DNA of 64,000 nucleotides from Welwitschia mirabilis (GCA_051453625.1 JBOZIK010000001.1:215890570-215954569); one strand, 5' to 3'; positions 11,411-24,797 are shown, numbered from the stretch's first letter. Made by a program: numbers and translations. Notes: generated by a model from the sequence alone, not told the origin.

Positions 11411-14400
11411 TGGAAAATTAAGCTCATCAAAACCCAAAAATAAGTTACCTATTTTAATGAAGTTAAATAAAAGGTAGGATGAATGCAAGCCTTGGTGTTG
11501 GAAGCTAGAGCTTTCACCCATTGAAAAGACAAAGTCAGAGATAAGTCCATGAAATAATATCACTTTTAAGAAGTTATGAGAAACTAAGAACAAATGTAAA
11601 GTGACACTTAAAAATAAATTAAATTTATTTTATCAAATAAATATAGTGATTCAAATTTCAATCAAGTCATCCAGATAAACTTGATTTTATTTTAAGGCAA
11701 TAAAGCCTTCAAGGTATATGCTTTTAAGAATTTAATTATCAATTAATGAGTCAAAGATGAATTCAAATTCAAGGATTACCACTGACTGAAAGGAATTTAT
11801 ATATGTATCAAGGAAGAGTTATACTTTATCAAGTTACTTATTTCTAGCCAAACCTAAGTTAGCAAGGAAATTACTTAAGAGGCAATAGTAACATTATTTC
11901 TTCTAATATTTAGAAAGATGGCATAAAATAATTAAATTAAATAGTTTTGATCCCTATTAATGACTCACCATCAAGAAGAAATAGGTAATAGAAGATTGAA
12001 AATGATTACTAGCCATCTAAAGATTAAGATAATAAGTTCAAAAACAAGTCAATAAGTAAGGAACTAGAAGAAGAGGTGTAGCAAGACTCATCTAAGAAGA
12101 GCACATAAGAAGAGGAACAAAAAACAATATAGAATTTGTTAAAGAATAGTTTGATGTTCTACAAGTAGATATCCTAAATGAAAATATCTAATAAATAGAG
12201 GATTTATACTCCTTAGTCCCATAAGTGAAAGTCCTTAGCTATGATAGTAGAGGAAAAATTGGATAGCTTTGTGACTAAATCACCTAAGGTAAATCTTATG
12301 TAATCAACATATTACTTTAGCTTATATCAAGCCTACAACTCATTATGCTTTCAAATCTATAAGTCTCTAAAGTTAAACTCTTATAACGATTACAATTAAT
12401 TCCTCGAGTTTAATCTAACTCAAATCAAGTAAAACATGCATAATTAATTGACATAGAAGAAAAGGAAGACAGAAGCATTTGGAAACAAAATCAACTAGGA
12501 AGGGAAAATGAAAAATGATAAGTAAAAACAAATGAATGCATCCAAAGTAATCCTAAAAATTTAAAGGTCATAATGTTTATCATTTAAAATTTTAATCTTT
12601 TTATTCTCTTATCTTGGATGTTTTATCTTTGATTTCTTTAAGCTATTTTCCAAGTCTAAAATCTTGAACAATATTTTGCTTTACTCAAGCATAGTATGTA
12701 GTGGTATAAATCATGCATTTATAAATAGATTTAAAAAATTAAACATTAATTATCATTACATTTATTATTGTAATGTCTACAATAAATTAAACATTAATTA
12801 TCATTACATGTATTATTGTAATGTCTACAATAAATTGACTACAATTGTTATTAAAATATATAATGAAAAAATATCACCTTTAAAATTTACCATTAGACTA
12901 TAAAATTATATAATTTTGTAACTAAATTGGATAAGTAATATATAAAGTGTATATCATTATTCTTATGAATTCGAAAATATCCATTTTTGCTACCCTATAT
13001 TCAAGTTGATCCTTGTCACTTACCTAGCATCTCATATTTTAAATGTCTTAACTGCACACAAATATGTTACTGTTTAAAACAAGAATTTAATACTAAATTA
13101 ATAATTTATGTACTATTACTTATGTTCCTTTTGATGAAACTGAATCAATTAATAATTACTACTAGATGTAGAAACCTAAAAGGTATTTTGGTGACCTTAT
13201 GACAGTGGTTCTTCCTCCATAAGCATGATGACCAGAGAGAATCCTCTTGCCCTCAATTCCCTTATTTTCATTCTTTTCATTATTAACACTCTTCTCATCC
13301 ATTTCAATAAGTCTTGCTATCTCAAAATACGATGTCTACAATGGTTTAAGTCCTATTATCCTTTGATAAATGATAATCAGATATTGATGTTTTCCTTCTT
13401 TAAAATGGAATTTGTTACAACAAGAAATATGTCCTATTTGTCAAGGAAAAGAGTATTCATTTTAAAATTGAAAGTAGGGTAATCAATTATAAGCAAAAAA
13501 GTTTTAATTATCATTATTCTATAGGGACTATAAGGGAATTTTAATACTTATAATCATTCATTCAAATCAAATAATTAAATAAAAAGAAGTACAATGCTTT
13601 TTAAAGGATGATAATAATAACAAACAAATGCTTCTCCTTCTAAGCACTAGAAATGATCATTCATTAGCTAAACATTCCAATAAACCCTGAATAAGTAAAC
13701 AATAATCATCATCATTACTTCTTAAAATTGATATAATTAAGAAACAAGGGTTTTATAAACAAAGAATAGATCATTTATTACAAATATATAATTTTACCAA
13801 AGAAAATAGAAGAACTTGTGATATGGAAATATTACCATTACTCAAGGTTAGATTATCTTATAATGTAATGTAAAGAAGGGAAAACATAACCAATGTCTTA
13901 GATCTAATACATCAACCTTAGTTTAGAAAACCATAACAAAGCACTAAAAGAATCAAACTCAATCAAAATGATATTCAAAATTTATTAGTACAATAACAGT
14001 AATCATAAAGGCATCAATGATAGAAAATACAAATAAGAATCCAAATACATATCAACTTTTATTAACTAATAGAAAATATGCAATGAATGTAAAATGAAGT
14101 TCAAAATAAACACTAGGTATGAAAACAAGTTTCCTTAGGAATAAATCACTTTTGCATGATTAGAGTAAGACAAAAAGAGTCGAAACCTTATGACATGATA
14201 AACCCTCATCATAACCATGGAACCTATAATAGGAACAATAGGGATGGAGAAATGAAATTAGTAATAAGATGTGCAATATAATTCTAGGAATAATAAGAGA
14301 TAAGATAAAATACAAAATAAGATACCTAATCTTAGGAACTAGTTTAACTTTTATAACAACAATCTAAGCCTTAGGCCAAAACTAAATTTAAAGCAATTTT

Positions 14401-16257
14401 CAAAGTACATGTTGAGCATTAATCCATTTTAATAACTCTTTGGCATTAACTAGAATAAGAAATTAATTTTCAAAAGTAACTATAAAACATGGTATTTATA
14501 GCCTAAAACACTTCTATTATAATCAAGTTCTTTGTTGATAATTTATAAAGATTGGAACTTCTCCATTAGGTTTCTCCATATGTGTGTTACCAAAGTGTCC
14601 TTAATTCTTTTGCACTCCAACTCTCTTAAATAAGGATCTGCAACCCTTTAAACTAGCATATCTTTTTCAAGCAACTATTGAAGTGTTAACCTTAAAATGC
14701 CAAATGTTCCCATAGAAGGCTAACGCTTTTATCACTATTATAGTCCAAGAGTCTAAGTCAATAAATGCATTTGTCAAACTTGCAAAAAGAGAGGAGGGGT
14801 AATTTCCATATCTAATGATGCATAAAACAAATGAATGTATTAGTTAGACAACATCATAAATATTTAAATCTTACAAAGATAATTTTCTTAATTCTTATAA
14901 GGTTAGATAATCATTGCTATTCCTCCATGTGCAAAGAAAGTCACTGCTTACAATAAACCTAATAATACCCTATGAAAAAAAAGAAAAGAAATATAATAAT
15001 ACTCTTATAAAACAAATTAAAGAAGGTACACTTTTATACAAGTGGCACAGTACAATTACCCATGTAATTGATTTTATCCAAATTATTTCAAGGACACTTG
15101 ATAACTTTCTTGATGAAGATGTTTTCAAAGCTCATCACATGTACATTTAAATTATGTAATAGATACTTAGGGTGTATAAATATAATAAAATTTTAGTTTA
15201 AGTTTTATAAGAAGCTAATATTTTTTTAATCTCTTCCACATTCATGTTTTTCTTTTATTGCATAAGTATATTTGACAATTACTATTTTGATTGGCATATC
15301 TTTTTCATGTTATTACTATTTTTATTTTTATTTTTCTAGAATAATCCTTACAAGTTTATATTAGTCTTAAGTATTTTTTTCTTAGATATAAAAACAACCT
15401 CTTAAGTGGATAACAAGTATGATATCATTGTTCTACAAAGTAACAATCAATGTACTGCAAAGTAACTATCGGTATTCTATAATACAACTTTAGAGTTCTA
15501 GATTTTTATTAGTAATTTTCATTAGGGTTAAGGATGTCAACAGTTTTGAATCTATTTCTAAATACTATGCTTCTCATCTTATATTTGTCTAAATAGTTAT
15601 TTTTTCACCTTATCATATTTGAATGTTAATAAAAGTGTAGCATGCCCTTAATTCAAAGCATGTTCAAATATCTCATGCTAAATACTATATCTGTAGTTTT
15701 ATTCTTATCAAAGTCTTAGAATCCCTTATGGTAAAGAAATATTTATCACTCGAGATGTTCCCAATTTGGTATGTAATCTTAGTTACTTATGCATGGGCAT
15801 TTAATTTTAATGTGAATGACCTTGCTTACAATTTTATTGTCTGCTATGTTGAGTATCCTAATTTACCCTTGATCTTTTCTTTTATAGAAATAGAGATTGT
15901 TTAAAGGATTGGAAATATTTTACTAGAGAATTTTTTTTGATGTTAATCACTTCTATTTTTGACATTCTTGTGTTGAATTTAATCTTATAGAATGAAAGGA
16001 TTCACTTATCATTGCAAAATATGGTAAATGTTTCACTCAAAATATAGAATTGTTTTTTCTTTTGAACGCCTAGAGATACTACCATTGTGAAAACCATGAA
16101 ATCTATGCTTGTTAATTTTAAGTTATGAAGACATAGCTAAACAAACTTTAATAAAAATATTCTACACCTATGTCTACTTTTTAATCATCTTTAAGTGTTT
16201 TTATAATAGGTACTTTGATAAGGCATTTCACTCTTTCTTCTAAATTTATTATTCCTT
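11411..16257. other. AT-rich stretch, no gene recognised
   Basis: Nearly 5 kb has no identifiable domain. Open frames of 60-85 codons (for example 12987-13202, 13225-13482, 14914-15150) are within what AT-rich noncoding DNA gives by chance and resemble nothing I know. A TATAAATA-like box on the - strand near 14505 could belong to an eroded LTR. The texture suggests very old retroelement sequence. Confidence 0.45.
12741..12836. repeat. 48-bp tandem repeat, two copies
   Basis: Positions 12741-12788 and 12789-12836 are two head-to-tail 48-bp units, nearly identical. The unit is a multiple of three, so the small + strand frame across it repeats NINYHY.YYCNVYNKL, but this is a by-product and not evidence of a gene. 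Confidence 0.9.
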
Positions 16258-17608
16258 TTATTAAATTATTATTTATTAATTAATGTTAAACTAATGTTTT
16301 TTCATAGCAAAACTTATTGTATTTTGTGCAGAAAATATTGATCATTGTAGGTCTAAAGCTGAAGTAATTTTGTCACATTTTGATCCTGAACCTGTTAATA
16401 TTTTATACCCTCTTAAGGGGTTGATAGGACTTCTAAGGGGTTGACCGCACCTAAAGTGAACATACAAAAATAAACTAAATTCAGGGGGGTTGACTGGACA
16501 CTTGAGGAATTGATCAAACTTGTGCACCTAAGCATCAATACTTCTTAGTCGATCATCAATGGGTCGACTAAACACTTAAGGGATCGATCGAACCTATGCA
16601 CCTAAGCATTAATACTTCACAGCCGATCATCAAGGGATCAACTAGATACCTAAGTGGTTGACTGGACCTAGAGTTGCATTTATCCTTTTGTCAACAAGGG
16701 GTTGATTGGACCTTTATGNNNNNNNNNNNNNNNNNNNNNNNNNNNNNNNNNNNNNNNNNNNNNNNNNNNNNNNNNNNNNNNNNNNNNNNNNNNNNNNNNN
16801 NNNNNNNNNNNNNNNNNNNNNNNNNNNNNNNNNNNNNNNNNNNNNNNNNNNNNNNNNNNNNNNNNNNNNNNNNNNNNNNATTAATATCAAAATGTTTTAC
16901 ATAGTTTAGAAACCCTATTAATTAAAGCTTACAAAATGTGGGTTATAACATTATGTGTCTATTTAATGTCCATTGGAAGATCTATTTACTTGTAAAAACC
17001 CTAAAAGTCTTCCACTATATATTGCCAAGAGTCAAAATCATTGTAACAACTTTTGAATCTTTTTGAAATCATTTGTTGTACTCATTGGCATCTCATATCT
17101 AACTAAAAACAAACCAAGTACTATTAGTATCTTTACATACATGGTTAAGTCAGTAGCACTCTTTATTTTCAGATTGTACCATCTTCTAAAAAAGTGCATG
17201 AATATTAATTTTAAGCCAAAGATCAAGTGATACTTATGCATTTCAATGCATCATTATCACCGATTACCTTTCTCATAAAAGGTTGAAACTAAGCCTTCAG
17301 AAAAAGTTTGTTTATAAAGGTTACAAGTGAACTTGAAATACCTGGAAAGAGATTAATAGAGATCTGAATCAGGCTTGGATAGAAGCTGACTATCGAGAGT
17401 GGAGTAGGGGGTTTTCCCAAACCACTATAAATCTTGTGTACTTCTAATTGGTATCTTTGTGATTCTTGTTCCTTTATTTTACAAAATAGTTTTAGTTTAC
17501 TTGAACAAGTTTTTAGTTTTTTATTTCAAGCAAAGTTTTTTTTATTATAAAGTTATTCAATCAATTTTTAAAAATCCTATTCACCCCCCTAAGATTCTTG
17601 ATCCTACA
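16258..17608 (+). repeat. copia LTR1 (5' LTR), interrupted
   Basis: This aligns with LTR2 and LTR3. It ends ...CTTGATCCTACA at 17608, immediately before a primer binding site. Its left half holds several units with a GGGTCGACTGGA-like core. A gap (16719-16879) and a 71-base foreign LTR end (16880-16950) interrupt it; after 16950 the host LTR resumes with TTATGTGTCT. A TATATAT box at about 17015 may be the LTR promoter. The start is approximate because the TG is mutated. Confidence 0.75.
16880..16950 (-). repeat. LTR terminus, family starting TGTTATAACCC (copy 2)
   Basis: This is 71 bases of the same LTR end as at 9713 and 52714, here ending ...GGGTTATAACA at 16950 on the + strand. It lies inside copia LTR1, so this family inserted into an existing copia element, or a misjoin at the adjacent gap created the contact. 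TTATG directly after it could be the target-site duplication, but the other side is hidden by the gap. Confidence 0.6.
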
Positions 17609-17610
17609 TT

Positions 17611-17622
17611 TGGTATGAGCCT
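17611..17622 (+). promoter_or_regulatory. copia primer binding site
   Basis: TGGTATGAGCCT follows the LTR end by two bases. It is a decayed match to TGGTATCAGAGC, the complement of the initiator tRNA-Met 3' end used by most plant copia elements. Confidence 0.7.
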
Positions 17623-17639
17623 TAGATGATCTGAACCTG

Positions 17640-18190
17640 GCAATCTGAACATCATTAAAGAAGATTAGAATGATCTTGAAGACACATGTCAGGAACTCTA
17701 CATGGATGTGAAAAGTTCATGAAGTACATAAATGATATAAATAAGTTTATGAAAACCCTCGCCAAAGAAAAGAAGGAACTAAAAGCAAAATATAAGACGA
17801 CCAGATCTGAAAATTCCAAAATTGCATTACAGGTAAAGAACTCGTCACACTTTGTCAATAAATTTTCTAGTGATTCAACTAAATTAAAATAGATGCTTGG
17901 AATTTAGAAACTGGTTCATGATAAGTTAGGTATTAGTTTCATCTCCCAAAGATCACAGAGTTAGCAAAATAAGATAACTTGGCAAAATAAGTTGATTTCT
18001 AAAGTTACTTATTATTATTGTGGTAATTTAGATTATTCAAAGATATTTTGCAATGCTAGAAAATTGATGTTATTTTCTAATTTAATTAGTACTTTTTCAT
18101 TTAAATTTATTCTTAGAGGAGGTGTATCACATCAATCTAAAAGGAGTAAGTGGATGAAAGCTAATGATTTAAAAAGTCTTTTGATTTAGA
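17640..18190 (+). pseudogene. copia gag remnant
   Basis: A Lys/Glu-rich, coiled-coil-like segment (17686-17892, FMKTLAKEKKELKAKYKTT) is followed at about 18007-18060 by YYYCGNLDYSKIFCNARK, a degraded CCHC zinc knuckle in which the GH is replaced. Gag proteins package element RNA. The N-terminal gag domain is missing or unrecognisable, and stops separate the pieces. Confidence 0.6.
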
Positions 18191-18444
18191 TAGCTTTCAA
18201 GGTTTTAAATGACACTAGCTAGTATTTGGATAGTGGCTACTCTCAACATATGATGAAAGACAAGTCTAGATTCAAATAGCTAAATGACTTTTATAGAGGA
18301 TAAGTTACTTTTAATGATAATAGAAGAGCCAAAATCAAAGGAATCGGAAGCATCGGTGGAGGTAACTTACCTAGAATAAATGAAGATTTATATGTTAATG
18401 GTTTAAAGAATAATTTGCTTAGTATTAGTCAAATTTGTGACAAA

Positions 18445-18776
18445 GGTTATAAGGTAGTTTTCGATAGCACTAAATATAAAGTTAGGCATGGCAAAACGAA
18501 TGATATTATTCTCAAAGTAAATAGAATAGATACTGTCTATAGCATTGGTTAATTGTTTTCNNNNNNNNNNNNNNNNNNNNNNNNNNNNNNNNNNNNNNNN
18601 NNNNNNNNNNNNNNNNNNNNNNNNNNNNNNNNNNNNNNNNNNNNNNNNNNNNNNNNNNNNGGTCATAAGGTAGTTTTCGATAGCACTAAATATAAAGTTA
18701 GGCAAGGCAAAATGAATGATATTATTCTCAAAGTAAATAGAATAGATAATGTCTATAGCATTGGTCAATTGTTTTC
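18445..18776 (+). repeat. 116-bp near-duplication flanking a 100-N gap
   Basis: Positions 18445-18560 and 18661-18776 align over 116 bases with five mismatches, abutting the gap. Both copies encode the same protease-to-integrase segment, so a single copy would be expected in one element. Confidence 0.85.
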
Positions 18777-19333
18777 TACTTATTATTTTGTCCATGTTAA
18801 TCAAGAAGATCTTTGGCATAAACGTTTAGGTTATGTTAATTATGATTATTTAAAAATGATTATTAGAAAAGAAATTGTCAAACTTATTCTAAAAATAAAT
18901 GTTAAGAAACATGATCTTTGTAATGCATGCCNNNNNNNNNNNNNNNNNNNNNNNNNNNNNNNNNNNNNNNNNNNNNNNNNNNNNNNNNNNNNNNNNNNNN
19001 NNNNNNNNNNNNNNNNNNNNNNNNNNNNNNNNNNNNNNNNNNNNNNNNNNNNNNNNNNNNNNNNNNNNNNNNNNNNNNNNNNNNNNNNNNNNNNNNNNNN
19101 NNCATTTCTTTCAAACAAATATGAAACTTATAAACATTGGGTTGAGATATGCAACAAAATTCAAAATAATAAAGGCTATACCATAAAGAAAATAAGAAGT
19201 GATCATGGTGATGAGTTCGAAAATAATTTATTTGAGAAGTATTGCATTGAAAATAATATTTATCATCAAATTTCAACCCCTAAAACATCTCAACAAAATG
19301 ATATTATGAAGAGAAAGAATAAAGTCCTCCAAG

Positions 19334-19515
19334 AAATGGCAAGAACTATGTCAAATGATAAGGAGGTTTCAAAANNNNNNNNNNNNNNNNNNNNNNNNNN
19401 NNNNNNNNNNNNNNNNNNNNNNNNNNNNNNNNNNNNNNNNNNNNNNNNNNNNNNNNNNNNNNNNNNNNNNNNNNAAATGGCAAGAACTATGTCAAATGAC
19501 AAGGAGGTTTCAAAA
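19334..19515 (+). repeat. 41-bp near-duplication flanking a 100-N gap
   Basis: Positions 19334-19374 and 19475-19515 differ at one base and directly flank the gap. Both encode the same integrase residues (MARTMSNDKEVSK). Confidence 0.85.
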
Positions 19516-21589
19516 TTCTTTTGAGCTGAAGTTGTTAACACTGCATGTTATATCATAAACAAAGTTAACTTTGGACCTGGTATGAACAAAACTCTTTATG
19601 AGTTGTGAAAAGAAAAATAATTAAATGTTTATTATTTTAAAGTCTTTGGGAGTAAGTGTTTTGTGTTAAAAAAAAAAAGAGAACATTTAAGCAAATTTAA
19701 ATCTAAGGCTGATGAAGCTATACTTTTTGGATATTCAACTAAAAATAGAGCTTATCATGTATTCAACAAGAGAAGCTTAACTGTAGAAGAATCAATAAAT
19801 GTATAAATAGATGATTTTAGCATAAACTCTATTCCTTCAAGTGATGAATATAATATATCTCCAAGCACTATCACAACTAAAGAAACGTCTACTGAAAAAT
19901 AAGAAGATGTTCCTACAAAAGAAGTCAGAACTAATAATTTTAAAGAGTTAAAAGATCATCATTTAGGATTCATTATTAGAGAAGTTAGCTCAAAGATAAA
20001 GACAAGGAGCTCTATGAAAAATTTCTGTGCCCACATTTGTTATGTTTCGTAAATAGAAACTAAGAAATTTGAAGAAGATGAATCCCATGAAGAATGAATA
20101 ATGGTCATGCAAGATGAATTATAACAATTTAAAAGAAATGATGTATAAAAGCTTGGTGAAAGACAAAAAGACAAAAATGTCATTGGTACTAAGTGTATCT
20201 TTAAGAACAAATGTGATGAGGAAAATAATGTCATCAAAAACAAAGCAAGATTAGTAGTACAAGGCTATAACCAAATTGAAGGCATTGATGTAGATGACAC
20301 ATTTGCTTCAGTTGCAAGGCTTGATAGCATTAGAATGTTTTTATCTCTTGTATCCTTCAAGAATACCAAAGTGTATCAAATGGATGTAAAGAATGCTTTT
20401 TTAAATGAAACCCTAAATGAAGAATTGTATGTAGAACAACCGTAAGGGTTTGTAGATCCTCATAAATCTTATCATGTGTATAGATTTAAAAAGGCTTTTC
20501 ATAGGTTAAAGCAAGCTCCAAGAGCTTTGTATGAAAAGTTAGCCTCATTTCTAAATGAAAATGGTTATATTCATGGAATAGTAGATAGAACCTTATTTGT
20601 TAAAAACTTTAAAAAGAATTTTATCATTATACAAATTTATGTGGATGATATCATTTTTGGTACCTCTAACAAAGTCTTATCAAAATAATTTACAAATGTC
20701 ATGATAATACATTTTAAGATGAACATGCTTAGTGAAGTGAAAATGTTTCTTGGATTACAGATTAAGAAAATAAAGAATGGAGTTTTTATCTCTCAATCTA
20801 AATATGCAAAAGGTTTAATAAAATGGTTTGGATTGGATAATGCTAAAATAATTGACACACCTCTGTTAACATCTTGTAAAGTCAGCTTAGATGAAGATGG
20901 AAAATCAGTAGATCAGAAGCTTTATAGAAGTATGATAGGGAGCTTATTATATCTAACTGTAAGTAGACCCGATATTATAACTAGTATTAGTGTGTGTGTA
21001 AGGTACAAAACCCAATCAAAAGAATCACACCTACAAGCAGTGAAAAGAATAATTAGATATATAAAAGGCACATGTGATTATGGTTTGTGGTACCCAACTG
21101 AGACATCTTTTGAATTTGCAGGATTCAATGATGCAGATTGGGCTAGACATAAGGACAATAGAAAGAGCACAAGTGGTAATTGTCTTTAATTAGGATCGTG
21201 CTTAGTGGGATGGGCAAGTAAAAGCAAAATTAGATCTCCCTTTCAACAACAGAAGCCAAGTCTATTGCAGCAGGGAGGAGTTGTGCTCATCTCCTTTGGA
21301 TAAAGGAAATGCTAAACGACTTTGGTGTAAGTTTTAAACAGGTTCCTATTTTCTGTGATAACACTAGTGCAATAACTATTTCTAAAATCCTGTTTAGCAC
21401 TCAAGAACTAAACACCTTGAACTAAGACATCATTTTTTAAGAGATCAAATTGAAAAAGGAAACATTGCTATGAATTTTGTTAGTATAGATCGTCAACTTA
21501 CAGATATCTTTACCAAACCCCTAAATTTTGATAATTTTTTTCATCTTTAAAACGAACTGGGGATTATCTCGTTGTCTTCTGGCTAATTA

Positions 21590-21745
21590 CAGGGTGGTCA
21601 ACCGGATCTATGATTCAGTCGACCGCAAGTGGTCGGTCGACGAGCCTAAAAGCCCGATCGCATGGACCCTAACAGTTTTGTGACCCGCATCTCGACGAGT
21701 CGACTGGAACTTAAACCAGTCGACCGGACCTGTAGGGTTACAATG
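21590..21745 (+). repeat. GTCGAC-motif spacer between RNase H and third ORF
   Basis: This patch is richer in G+C than its surroundings and carries repeated GTCGACCG/GTCGACTGGA-like motifs. A mutated counterpart is at about 22745-22885 in the second copy, and the same core recurs several times in all three LTRs. There is no open frame of its own. Confidence 0.6.
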
Positions 21746-21918
21746 CGGAAAATTTGTCGGTGGACCCGATTTCTTTATCAAAAACAACCTAACCAACCCT
21801 CTTTTTAAAAGCAAGTGAAGCCCTAAACCTTTTCATTATTTTCTAGCCACCTGTCTCCTTCAGATCTAGTGTTTCTCTCAGATTTTTCTTGTCTTCAAGC
21901 TCCTACCAACTGGTTGCA

Positions 21919-22131
21919 ATGGCTTAGGGACCCTCCAGGAGAAAGACAAAGGAGGCTACCAGTAGAGATCCTCATTTTTTCTACCAGGGCATGTTTGATG
22001 AAGCTTTAGACAAGTTGCAATAGAAGTTTGAAAAGAAGTCAGTTTGCCAGGGAAGATCTGTTGCTAGTTCAGAGCTAAGGGAGCTCAGAGATGTAATCCA
22101 ACCCTTGCAAGATCTGGATCTGTCCTATTTT
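21919..22131 (+). pseudogene. copia third ORF, N-terminal part (copy 1)
   Basis: An ATG at 21919 opens a frame beginning MA, stop, GPSRRKTKEATSRDP, then FFYQGMFDEALDKLQ and ELRELRDVIQPLQDL, running into the gap. Its start matches copy 2 (ATG at 23064) at a constant offset of 1145. Similar ORFs lie after pol in SIRE-like elements and in some annotated 'putative plant transposon protein' families; their function is unknown. Stops show it is dead. Confidence 0.5.
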
Positions 22132-22231
22132 NNNNNNNNNNNNNNNNNNNNNNNNNNNNNNNNNNNNNNNNNNNNNNNNNNNNNNNNNNNNNNNNNNNNN
22201 NNNNNNNNNNNNNNNNNNNNNNNNNNNNNNN

Positions 22232-22705
22232 GTGGTATCTTATGGAAACATCTTTTGAGCTTGTAGGATTCAGTGATGCAGATTAAACTGGGTGTAAGAA
22301 TGATAGAAAAACACAAGTGGTAATTGTTTTCTATTAGGATCGTGCTTAGTGGGATGGACTAGTAAAAAAAAAAAACTTGATCTCCCTTTCAATAGCAGAA
22401 GCTAAGCACATTGCAACAAGGAGTTGTTATGCTTATCTCCTTTGGATGAAGGAAATGCTAAGGACTTTGGTGTAGTTTTTGAACAGGTTCTTATTTCCTG
22501 TAATAATACTAGTGTAGTAAATATTTATAAAAACCTTATTCAACATTCCAAAACTAAACATATTAAACTAAGACATTATTTTTTAAGAGATCAAGTTAAA
22601 AAAGGAAACATTTCTATGAATTTTATCAGTACAGATCGTCAACTTACTAACATCTTTATCAAACCCCTAATTCTGATAATCTTCTTCATCTTCGAAATGA
22701 ACTAG
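22232..22705 (+). pseudogene. copia RNase H remnant (second copy)
   Basis: The sequence after the gap repeats the RNase H region of 21087-21560 at an offset of 1145, with about 10-15% divergence and several small indels. Recognisable blocks are TSFELVGFSDAD, then SIAEAKHIATRSCYAYLLW (frameshifted) and LRHYFLRDQVKKGNISMNF. It belongs to a different, older or separately decayed copia copy. Confidence 0.75.
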
Positions 22706-23063
22706 GATTTATCTCTCTATTCTCTAATGGATTACATCACATTTGCCCAGATCTATGATTTAGTCAATTGAAGGTGGTCAGTCAAATAACTTGAAAACTG
22801 GGTTGGCCAGACCCTAAGAGTACTATAACCCATGTCTCGACGGGTCAACCAAATCTCAAATAGATCTACCAGACCTATAGCATTATAATGTGAAATATTC
22901 ATTGGTGGACCTGATTTATTTATCAAAACCAACATAATTGACCTTCTTTTTAAAAGTCAGTGGAGTTCAAACCCTTTCCATTATGTTCTAGCCATCTGTC
23001 TCTTTCAGATCTAGTGTCTCTCTCAAATTTTTCTTGTTTCCAAGCTCCTACCATGTGGTTGCA

Positions 23064-24118
23064 ATGGCTGAGGGACCCTCCAGGAGAAGGAAAAAAAGGT
23101 TGCCAGTAGAGATCCTTATTATTTTTACCAGGGCATGTCTGAAGAAAATTTAGGGAAGTTCTAGAAGAAGTTTGAGAAGAAGCCAGTATGCCAAGAAATA
23201 GATGTTATCACTTTAGAGATAAGGGAGATTAGAGATGTGATCCAACTCTTGTAAGATTTGTATCTTTATTATTTCCTTGATGTTTCAAGTCCTGCTTACC
23301 CTTGTCTCACCAGGATGTTCTATTACAATGCTTTATATAATTCCAACAATGTAACCCTGGAAACCCTAGTTTTAGGGAAGAAGATGAGGACCACTGCAAA
23401 CTACATTGTGGCATTACTAATCTTCCAAGATAAGACTATGATAATTTTTTGCCTCTTCCTGACTCCATGGGAGACAACGCATAGGTCAAAAGGGAACTTT
23501 GTGCTAAGTTTCACAGTTGAAAAAACACTCTTTTTACTTCTCTACTTACCCCAAAGTACAGGTTTTTGCATTTAGTTTTTACCTATAATTTCCTACCTTT
23601 GATGGATTATCATGATGAGGCCTCTAACTATAGGGCCTATTTAATGTACTTGGTAGGAACTAGGCCCTCTATTGATGCCCTTGACATAATATTGAAAAAT
23701 ATGATCTCATAATTAGAGTATCACTAGACTAGGGCTCTATCCTACTTAGTGCTGGTTTCTAATCTTTACTGTCATTATAGAATCATGTTTTACCCAAATC
23801 TTGAAACCCTTAATCCCATGTCACCCATTGGGCATGTGATGTCGTCTCACATACATATCTTTGTAGGATCTAAGAAATCCTCTAAATCTCATTCTTCCAA
23901 GCAAGCCTCACTAGAGGAGACTATTTCATACTTGAGACGGATTGACTCCCATACCAAGCATGTAAAAAAAAACTCTAATCATAGCTGCATATGAGATTTT
24001 AGATACTTCAGAGGAAGCCAAAAGCTCAGCATAGAAGGCAACAAAAGAAGAGGAAGAGAAAAAAAAAGAAGATCCTAAAGAAGAATTAGAAGAGAAGGAA
24101 GCTAAGGAATCTAACTGA
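23064..24118 (+). pseudogene. copia third ORF (copy 2)
   Basis: It starts MAEGPSRRR at 23064, continues through a middle block at 23270-23420 (FLDVSSPAYPCLTRMFYYNA, then TLETLVLGKK) and ends with HVMSSHIHIFVGSKKSSKSH, EETISYLRRIDSHT and a Glu/Lys-rich acidic tail at 24000-24115. The middle block resembles the xxPVYPxLVRxFYxNL pattern of plant retrotransposon ORFs of unknown function. Frameshifts and stops divide it. A polypurine tract (24788-24796) and LTR2 follow about 670 bases later. Confidence 0.55.
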
Positions 24119-24276
24119 TCCTCTTTTTATGCTTATGTTTCTGAAATTTTATGCTTATTTTTCTTCTTTCCTTGATCAATGATATCAAAAAGGGGAGAAT
24201 TAGTTAGTTGTTTCTATTAATTTTAGTTGTAATTGCTCTTGATGAGCACCTTTTATTATACTATTTATCTTTTGGT

Positions 24277-24526
24277 AATAGAAATGCACTTAGTTTTCAT
24301 GATCTAAAATTTCTGTCTCATTTCTTTTAGTGCATATATATTTTCATTATGNNNNNNNNNNNNNNNNNNNNNNNNNNNNNNNNNNNNNNNNNNNNNNNNN
24401 NNNNNNNNNNNNNNNNNNNNNNNNNNNNNNNNNNNNNNNNNNNNNNNNNNNAATAGAAATGCACTTAGTTTTCATGATCTAAACTTTCTGTCTCATTTCT
24501 TTTAGTGCATATATATTTTCATTATG
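24277..24526 (+). repeat. 75-bp near-duplication flanking a 100-N gap
   Basis: Positions 24277-24351 and 24452-24526 differ at one base and directly flank the gap 24352-24451, in the noncoding stretch between the third ORF and LTR2. Confidence 0.85.
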
Positions 24527-24797
24527 AACTAAAATTTCTGGTATATCTTATGGTTATTCAATCATTCATGATTAAAATGTTATTTTCACATATATTTTGG
24601 TATTTTAAATTGTTTTTAATTTTGCCACAATTTGAAAACTTTTCAGAATGTCCTACTTGATGATAAAGGTTCAATATTTTTGTAAAGGTAATAGGCATTT
24701 TGTGAGGGGAAATTTTTCCAAATCTAATCTCCTCAAGTTTTTCTAAATCTAATCTCCTCAACTAAGAAAAAGTTTGTCATTAATGTTAAAGGGAGAT

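Larger units (their letters stand above)
18205..21545 (+). pseudogene. copia pol remnant: protease, integrase, RT, RNase H
   Basis: Protease: YLDSGYSQHMM with the catalytic DSG at 18229-18237, then LLSISQICDKGYKVVFDS. Pre-integrase zinc region at about 18806-18930: LWHKRLG...CNAC. Integrase core after the gap, about 19195-19370: IRSDHGDEFEN, then STPKTSQQND. Reverse transcriptase, about 20240-20700: YQMDVKNAFLN, then IQIYVDDIIFG with the YVDD at 20638-20649. Linker, about 20800-21180: LYRSMIGSLLYLTVSRPDI. RNase H: DADWARHKDNRKSTSGNC and then the TEAK block after a frameshift. Stop codons (for example TAA at 20443) and three gaps (18561-18660, 18932-19102, 19375-19474) break it. Two of these gaps have duplicated flanks, so some of the apparent interruption is assembly artefact. 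Confidence 0.85.

Noticed and set aside
10851-12836. Direct repeats as a CRISPR array
   Set aside because: Two-copy tandem duplications without regular spacers or cas genes, in plant nuclear DNA.
16674-16909. Open frames across the gap at 16719
   Set aside because: They consist almost entirely of N-derived unknown residues inside an LTR.
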